DNA of 8,651 nt, from assembly GCA_002479215.1 (NCBI GenBank), contig DLME01000165.1, positions 1 to 8,651 on the forward strand, read 5' to 3'. Under the pieces are notes generated by a model, which saw only the letters and a program-made list of their open reading frames with translations, was not told the DNA's origin and did no database searches. The position numbers and the translations under genes were made by a program. The stretch is from Syntrophaceae bacterium UBA7544 (lineage in GTDB: Bacteria; Desulfobacterota; Syntrophia; Syntrophales; Smithellaceae). The first letter of the stretch is position 1; each line of letters opens with the position of its first letter. This document shows, piece after piece, positions 6,201-8,651 of this stretch.

Positions 6201-7082
6201 CTATTTTTTTTCCGGTTTTTTGTATTCGTACCAGCCCTTGCCGGTTTTCTCTCCGTATTCACCTTTAACATAATGTTCTACAACACTAGGTGAGGGAAGA
6301 TCGTCGCGATTGCCTGATTTTCTGAAGCCTTCCATACTCATGATGTAGGTGAGATCGATACCGGTTAAATCATTCAGCCGAAAGGGACCCATTGGATGGC
6401 CTGCCCCGTAAACACAGGCTTTATCGATATCTTCCGCGGAGGCAACACCCATATCCAGCATCCATAGGGCTTCTCTGGAAATTACTCGGAAAATCCTGTT
6501 GAGCAGGAAGCCATCCACTTCCTTTTTAATGAGGACCGGAACCTTTTCCAATTTCTTGCAAAAATCCATCGTAAGATTGGCGGATTCCTCAGACACATGC
6601 GGACCTCTGACGACTTCCACAAGCTTCATCACCAGCGCTGGATTGAAAAAGTGCATATTCAAGACTTTGTCCAGCCGCTTGGTAGCATCGGCAATACGGG
6701 AGCTCACGATAAACGAGCTGTTCGTTGCCAGAATGGCGTGAGGAGGAGCGATTTTATCCAGATCGGCAAATATCTTTCTTTTCAGCGCAAGAACTTCCGT
6801 GGCCGCTTCGATTACAAAATCAGCGTCTTTAGCGGCTTCTTTCATATCAGAAGTAAAAGAAATATTTTTGCGCGCTGCTTCAGCTACCTCTTTTGTCATT
6901 TTTCCCTTCTCCACCCTTCCGGGAAGATAGTTATTGACAAAATTATCGGCCTTCTTGAGCATTTCCGGTACAACATCCGAACACTTTGTTTTGTAACCGT
7001 GAATTGCGCAAAGAAGAGAAATCTGGTGACCCATGTTGCCGGCACCAACTACACATACATTTTTTACATCTTCGAGTTTCAT
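6201..7082 (-). CDS. 3-hydroxyacyl-CoA dehydrogenase (3-hydroxybutyryl-CoA dehydrogenase type)
   Basis: This enzyme oxidises (3S)-hydroxyacyl-CoA to 3-ketoacyl-CoA with NAD, or reduces in the other direction, in the cytosol. The 293-residue protein has an N-terminal Rossmann fold with GAGNMG (13-18), the active-site Ser123 in ATNSSFI, His144 in MHFFNP, Glu156 in KLVEVVRG and Asn195 in GFLLNRI. The C-terminal helical domain carries GHPMGPFRLNDLTGIDL (228-244) and ends in EKTGKGWYEYKKP. The length matches single-domain Hbd proteins, not the FadB fusion with a hydratase. In-frame upstream codons could extend the N-terminus by up to 33 residues, but that part is not family-like, and AAAGGA (7091-7096) sits eight bases before the chosen ATG. 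It precedes the thiolase gene on the same strand and diverges from the crotonase-family gene. Confidence 0.94.
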   Translation of the reverse strand: MKLEDVKNVCVVGAGNMGHQISLLCAIHGYKTKCSDVVPEMLKKADNFVNNYLPGRVEKGKMTKEVAEAARKNISFTSDMKEAAKDADFVIEAATEVLALKRKIFADLDKIAPPHAILATNSSFIVSSRIADATKRLDKVLNMHFFNPALVMKLVEVVRGPHVSEESANLTMDFCKKLEKVPVLIKKEVDGFLLNRIFRVISREALWMLDMGVASAEDIDKACVYGAGHPMGPFRLNDLTGIDLTYIMSMEGFRKSGNRDDLPSPSVVEHYVKGEYGEKTGKGWYEYKKPEKK

Positions 7083-7090
7083 TTTTCCCA

Positions 7091-7096
7091 TCCTTT
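7091..7096 (-). promoter_or_regulatory. Ribosome binding site that fixes the dehydrogenase start
   Basis: AAAGGA on the minus strand lies eight bases before the ATG at 7080-7082. The alternative ATG at 7089-7091, three codons upstream, touches this element and would leave no spacing. Confidence 0.65.
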
Positions 7097-7401
7097 CTAT
7101 GATTTTTATTTTATGGTTATTTCTGTCTAAAATAATCCCTGAAAAAGGAAATCCATCACCGGACAATAGATATTTTCGCAAGAAACTAATCTCACGGAGA
7201 GGATACCATCATCGGGAATATTCAGGAGCAGTTTTCACTAAAACATACACATATTCTCGAAGCGAGGGTCTAACGATTTTTTCCGCAATCAATACCGAAC
7301 GGAAACAACCTTATGCAATCAAATACCAAAAAGACACAGTTTGATTTTTCCAGTACAAATCATTCGTCCCCAATGAGAGTTTCACCCTACCAAAAATAAT
7401 T

Positions 7402-7413
7402 TTTGAATTCAAA
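7402..7413. repeat. 12-bp perfect palindrome TTTGAATTCAAA, possible operator
   Basis: The palindrome lies five bases before a TTGACC element that could be a -35, and in the middle of the divergent region controlling beta-oxidation genes. Fatty-acid genes are often controlled by dimeric repressors at such places. No regulator gene is in the window and the motif is AT-rich, so this is only suggestive. Confidence 0.25.
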
Positions 7414-7418
7414 CTATT

Positions 7419-7446
7419 TTGACCGGTAGTCCGATTTTTTTATTGT
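7419..7446 (+). promoter_or_regulatory. Weak candidate promoter for the crotonase-family gene
   Basis: TTGACC (7419-7424) and TATTGT (7441-7446) are 16 bp apart and match five and four of six consensus positions. The leader would be about 150 nt. A second possibility is the perfect TATAAT at 7502-7507, which lacks a -35 at normal spacing (TTGAAT at 7483-7488 is only 13 bp away). Confidence 0.3.
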
Positions 7447-7602
7447 TTAATTGCAAACCACGTCATCAGACATCTTAGGTATTTGAATATACAATATATT
7501 TTATAATAAGCAAGGTTTTAAGAATGAGATATTAATTGGACAAAATACCAAATTTAGAATATTAAATTCATATTGAGGCTATAAAATCCTGAAGGAGGAT
7601 AT

Positions 7603-8403
7603 ATGAAATATAAGTTTATTGAATTGGAAATCAAAAATTATATTGCCGAGGTAACCCTAGCGAGGGTGGAAAGCCTGAACGCATTGAGTCTGGAATTTGC
7701 CTCCGAGATTGCCGATGTTTTCAGAAAGCTGGGTGCTATGGACGAAGTAAGAGCGATTATTCTCACCAGCAAGGCCAGAATTTTTTGCGCCGGACTTGAT
7801 TTGAAAGAAGCGGCGGGTGGTTTTAATGGAACGGCCAAAAGTGTGATCGAATCCGTGGAAAGATCCCAGCCTTTATTTGATTGCTGTAATGCTATAGAGG
7901 AATGCCCCAAACCGGTGATCGCGGCCATACACAGCCGCTGTATCGGTGGCGGACTGGATATAATTTCCGCCTGCGATATCCGTCTTTGCTCTGAAAACGC
8001 GAGCTTTTGCCTCAAAGAGGCGGCGATCGGTTTTGTCGCCGACATGGGCGTACTCCAGAGATTACCGTTAATAGTCGGCCAAGGATTCGCCCGGCAAATG
8101 GCCTATACTGCCGCCGAGTATCCCGCGCGGGAAGTCGAAAAAATGGGCTTGGTCAATGCCGTTTACAAGGATAAAGACGCGCTGATGGCGGCCGCGAAAA
8201 AATTAGCGGCAGAGATTGCCCAAAATGCGCCGCTGGCCATTCGCTGTACAAAAGAAGTTTTAAACTACAGCCGTTATGCCAATGTTAAGGACGGCATGGC
8301 TGCGGCGATACAAAAAAATATGGTGCTCATGACTTCAGATGATTTAAAAGAAGCCGTCACTGCCTTTATCGAAAAAAGGCCGCCGGATTTTAAGGGAAAA
8401 TGA
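7603..8403 (+). CDS. Crotonase-family protein, probable delta(3,5)-delta(2,4)-dienoyl-CoA isomerase
   Basis: The 266-residue protein has the crotonase fold. The oxyanion-hole segments are FCAGLDL (61-67) and GGG (115-117) in HSRCIGGGLDIISACDIRLC. In classic enoyl-CoA hydratases two glutamates act; here the first is Asp119. Together with Glu139 (LKEAAIG) and Asp147 (FVADMGVLQRLP) it reproduces the Asp-Glu-Asp set of mammalian ECH1 (Asp176, Glu196, Asp204), with the same spacings of 20 and 8 residues. ECH1 shifts the double bonds of 3,5-dienoyl-CoA to 2,4-dienoyl-CoA, as needed for unsaturated acyl chains. The substrate here is inferred and could be another dienoyl-CoA, for example in anaerobic degradation. 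The start follows a near-perfect AAGGAGG (7592-7598) four bases upstream, suggesting high translation. It is divergent from the dehydrogenase and thiolase genes. Confidence 0.88.
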   Translation: MKYKFIELEIKNYIAEVTLARVESLNALSLEFASEIADVFRKLGAMDEVRAIILTSKARIFCAGLDLKEAAGGFNGTAKSVIESVERSQPLFDCCNAIEECPKPVIAAIHSRCIGGGLDIISACDIRLCSENASFCLKEAAIGFVADMGVLQRLPLIVGQGFARQMAYTAAEYPAREVEKMGLVNAVYKDKDALMAAAKKLAAEIAQNAPLAIRCTKEVLNYSRYANVKDGMAAAIQKNMVLMTSDDLKEAVTAFIEKRPPDFKGK

Positions 8404-8404
8404 A

Positions 8405-8445
8405 AAACAACTAATTATAATAAGTAAAATCTCTCTTAGTTGTTT
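8405..8445 (+). terminator. Possible weak terminator after the crotonase-family gene
   Basis: AAACAACTAA (8405-8414) pairs perfectly with TTAGTTGTTT (8436-8445), but the stem is AT-rich, the loop is 21 bases and no T run follows. A competing short stem AGTAAA (8423-8428) with TTTACT (8443-8448) uses the same 3' arm. Termination strength is doubtful. Confidence 0.3.
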
Positions 8446-8494
8446 ACTCGAAAAATTTATTTTGTAGTAGTGTTGGACAAATTTCCCCTATTTT

Positions 8495-8639
8495 ACGAAG
8501 TTCGCTTTTATTCTTTATTACCAGAATATGCGAAACTACTTCAGGTATAAAGTCATTGATTTCATATTATAATAATCTTGACTATTATATTTTGTTGATT
8601 TAGATTTTTGTGGAAAATATCGGAAAAAGCGAAGTTCGT
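8495..8639. repeat. Pair of 15-bp inverted repeats containing CGAAGTTCG
   Basis: ACGAAGTTCGCTTTT (8495-8509) is matched in inverted orientation by AAAAGCGAAGTTCGT (8625-8639), with 14 of 15 positions complementary. The shared core CGAAGTTCG (8496-8504 and 8630-8638) is itself palindromic apart from its central base. Between them lies AT-rich sequence with a possible promoter. This could be a two-site operator or the ends of a 145-bp miniature element; no target-site duplication is visible. Confidence 0.4.
8578..8606 (+). promoter_or_regulatory. Candidate promoter reading out of the right edge
   Basis: TTGACT (8578-8583) and TAGATT (8601-8606) are 17 bp apart and match five and four of six consensus positions. 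The start would be near 8613, placing the second CGAAGTTCG copy shortly downstream of it. The gene it would serve lies outside the window. Confidence 0.35.
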
Positions 8640-8651
8640 ATATTAATTGTT

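Larger units (their letters stand above)
7083..7602. other. 520-bp divergent intergenic region
   Basis: No gene of its own is supported. Open frames at its left end are shadows of the dehydrogenase frame and have no ribosome binding site. It contains a tight hairpin CTCG-AAG-CGAG (7256-7266), a 12-bp palindrome (7402-7413), promoter-like elements towards the right gene (7419-7446 and 7502-7507), and a long AT-rich block from about 7440. I could not name a clear promoter for the minus-strand genes. Confidence 0.5.

Noticed and set aside
6597..7130. Plus-strand open frame of 177 codons opposite the dehydrogenase gene
   Set aside because: It is antisense to a clearly recognisable enzyme, has no family motifs and no ribosome binding site.
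7083..7181. N-terminal extension of the dehydrogenase from an upstream TTG
   Set aside because: The 33 extra residues are not family-like, while a good ribosome binding site lies inside them, just ahead of the chosen ATG.
1..8651. CRISPR array, tRNA, rRNA, transposase, phage or defence genes
   Set aside because: No regularly spaced repeats, cloverleaf sequences, or motifs of such proteins were found on either strand.

Overview
The window reads as a chromosomal segment of an anaerobic, Gram-negative bacterium, most likely a deltaproteobacterial or Desulfobacterota lineage such as the Syntrophales. That placement is an inference. It rests on a beta-barrel outer-membrane protein with a signal peptide, a proA-nadD pair, several beta-oxidation genes next to each other, moderate GC in genes and AT-rich spacers. 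No rRNA, tRNA, CRISPR array, transposase or phage gene was seen.

Layout, left to right. (1) Positions 1-611, minus strand: the N-terminal part of a patatin-like lipid hydrolase that runs off the left edge; it is open to the window border. (2) Positions 612-800: a divergent spacer with a good sigma70-type promoter for the next genes and an inverted repeat around its -10. (3) Positions 801-2704, plus: proA (proline synthesis) and nadD (NAD synthesis), overlapping by four bases. (4) Positions 2810-3658, plus: an unrecognised secreted beta-barrel protein, followed by a clear terminator hairpin at 3750-3779. (5) Positions 3781-4226: a gene-free stretch ending in an extended -10 promoter and a leader of about 200 nt with several complementary segments. 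(6) Positions 4227-4595, plus: a stand-alone CheY-like receiver. (7) Positions 4596-4800: a convergent spacer with a perfect 14-bp stem. (8) Positions 4801-7082, minus: a thiolase and a 3-hydroxyacyl-CoA dehydrogenase, the dehydrogenase upstream. (9) Positions 7083-7602: a 520-bp divergent spacer with a 12-bp palindrome and possible promoters. (10) Positions 7603-8403, plus: a crotonase-fold protein whose acidic residues match the dienoyl-CoA isomerase (ECH1) pattern. (11) Positions 8404-8651: an AT-rich tail with a repeated CGAAGTTCG motif around a possible outward promoter.

How the genes fit together: the dehydrogenase, thiolase and crotonase-family enzyme would cover beta-oxidation steps from a (di)enoyl-CoA to shortened acyl-CoA plus acetyl-CoA, or the reverse, and probably form one divergently transcribed metabolic module. 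ProA and NadD are housekeeping. The barrel protein and the receiver look like independent single-gene units. I did not find a clearly new multi-gene system; the most unusual items are the structured leader of the receiver gene and the isomerase-type active site.
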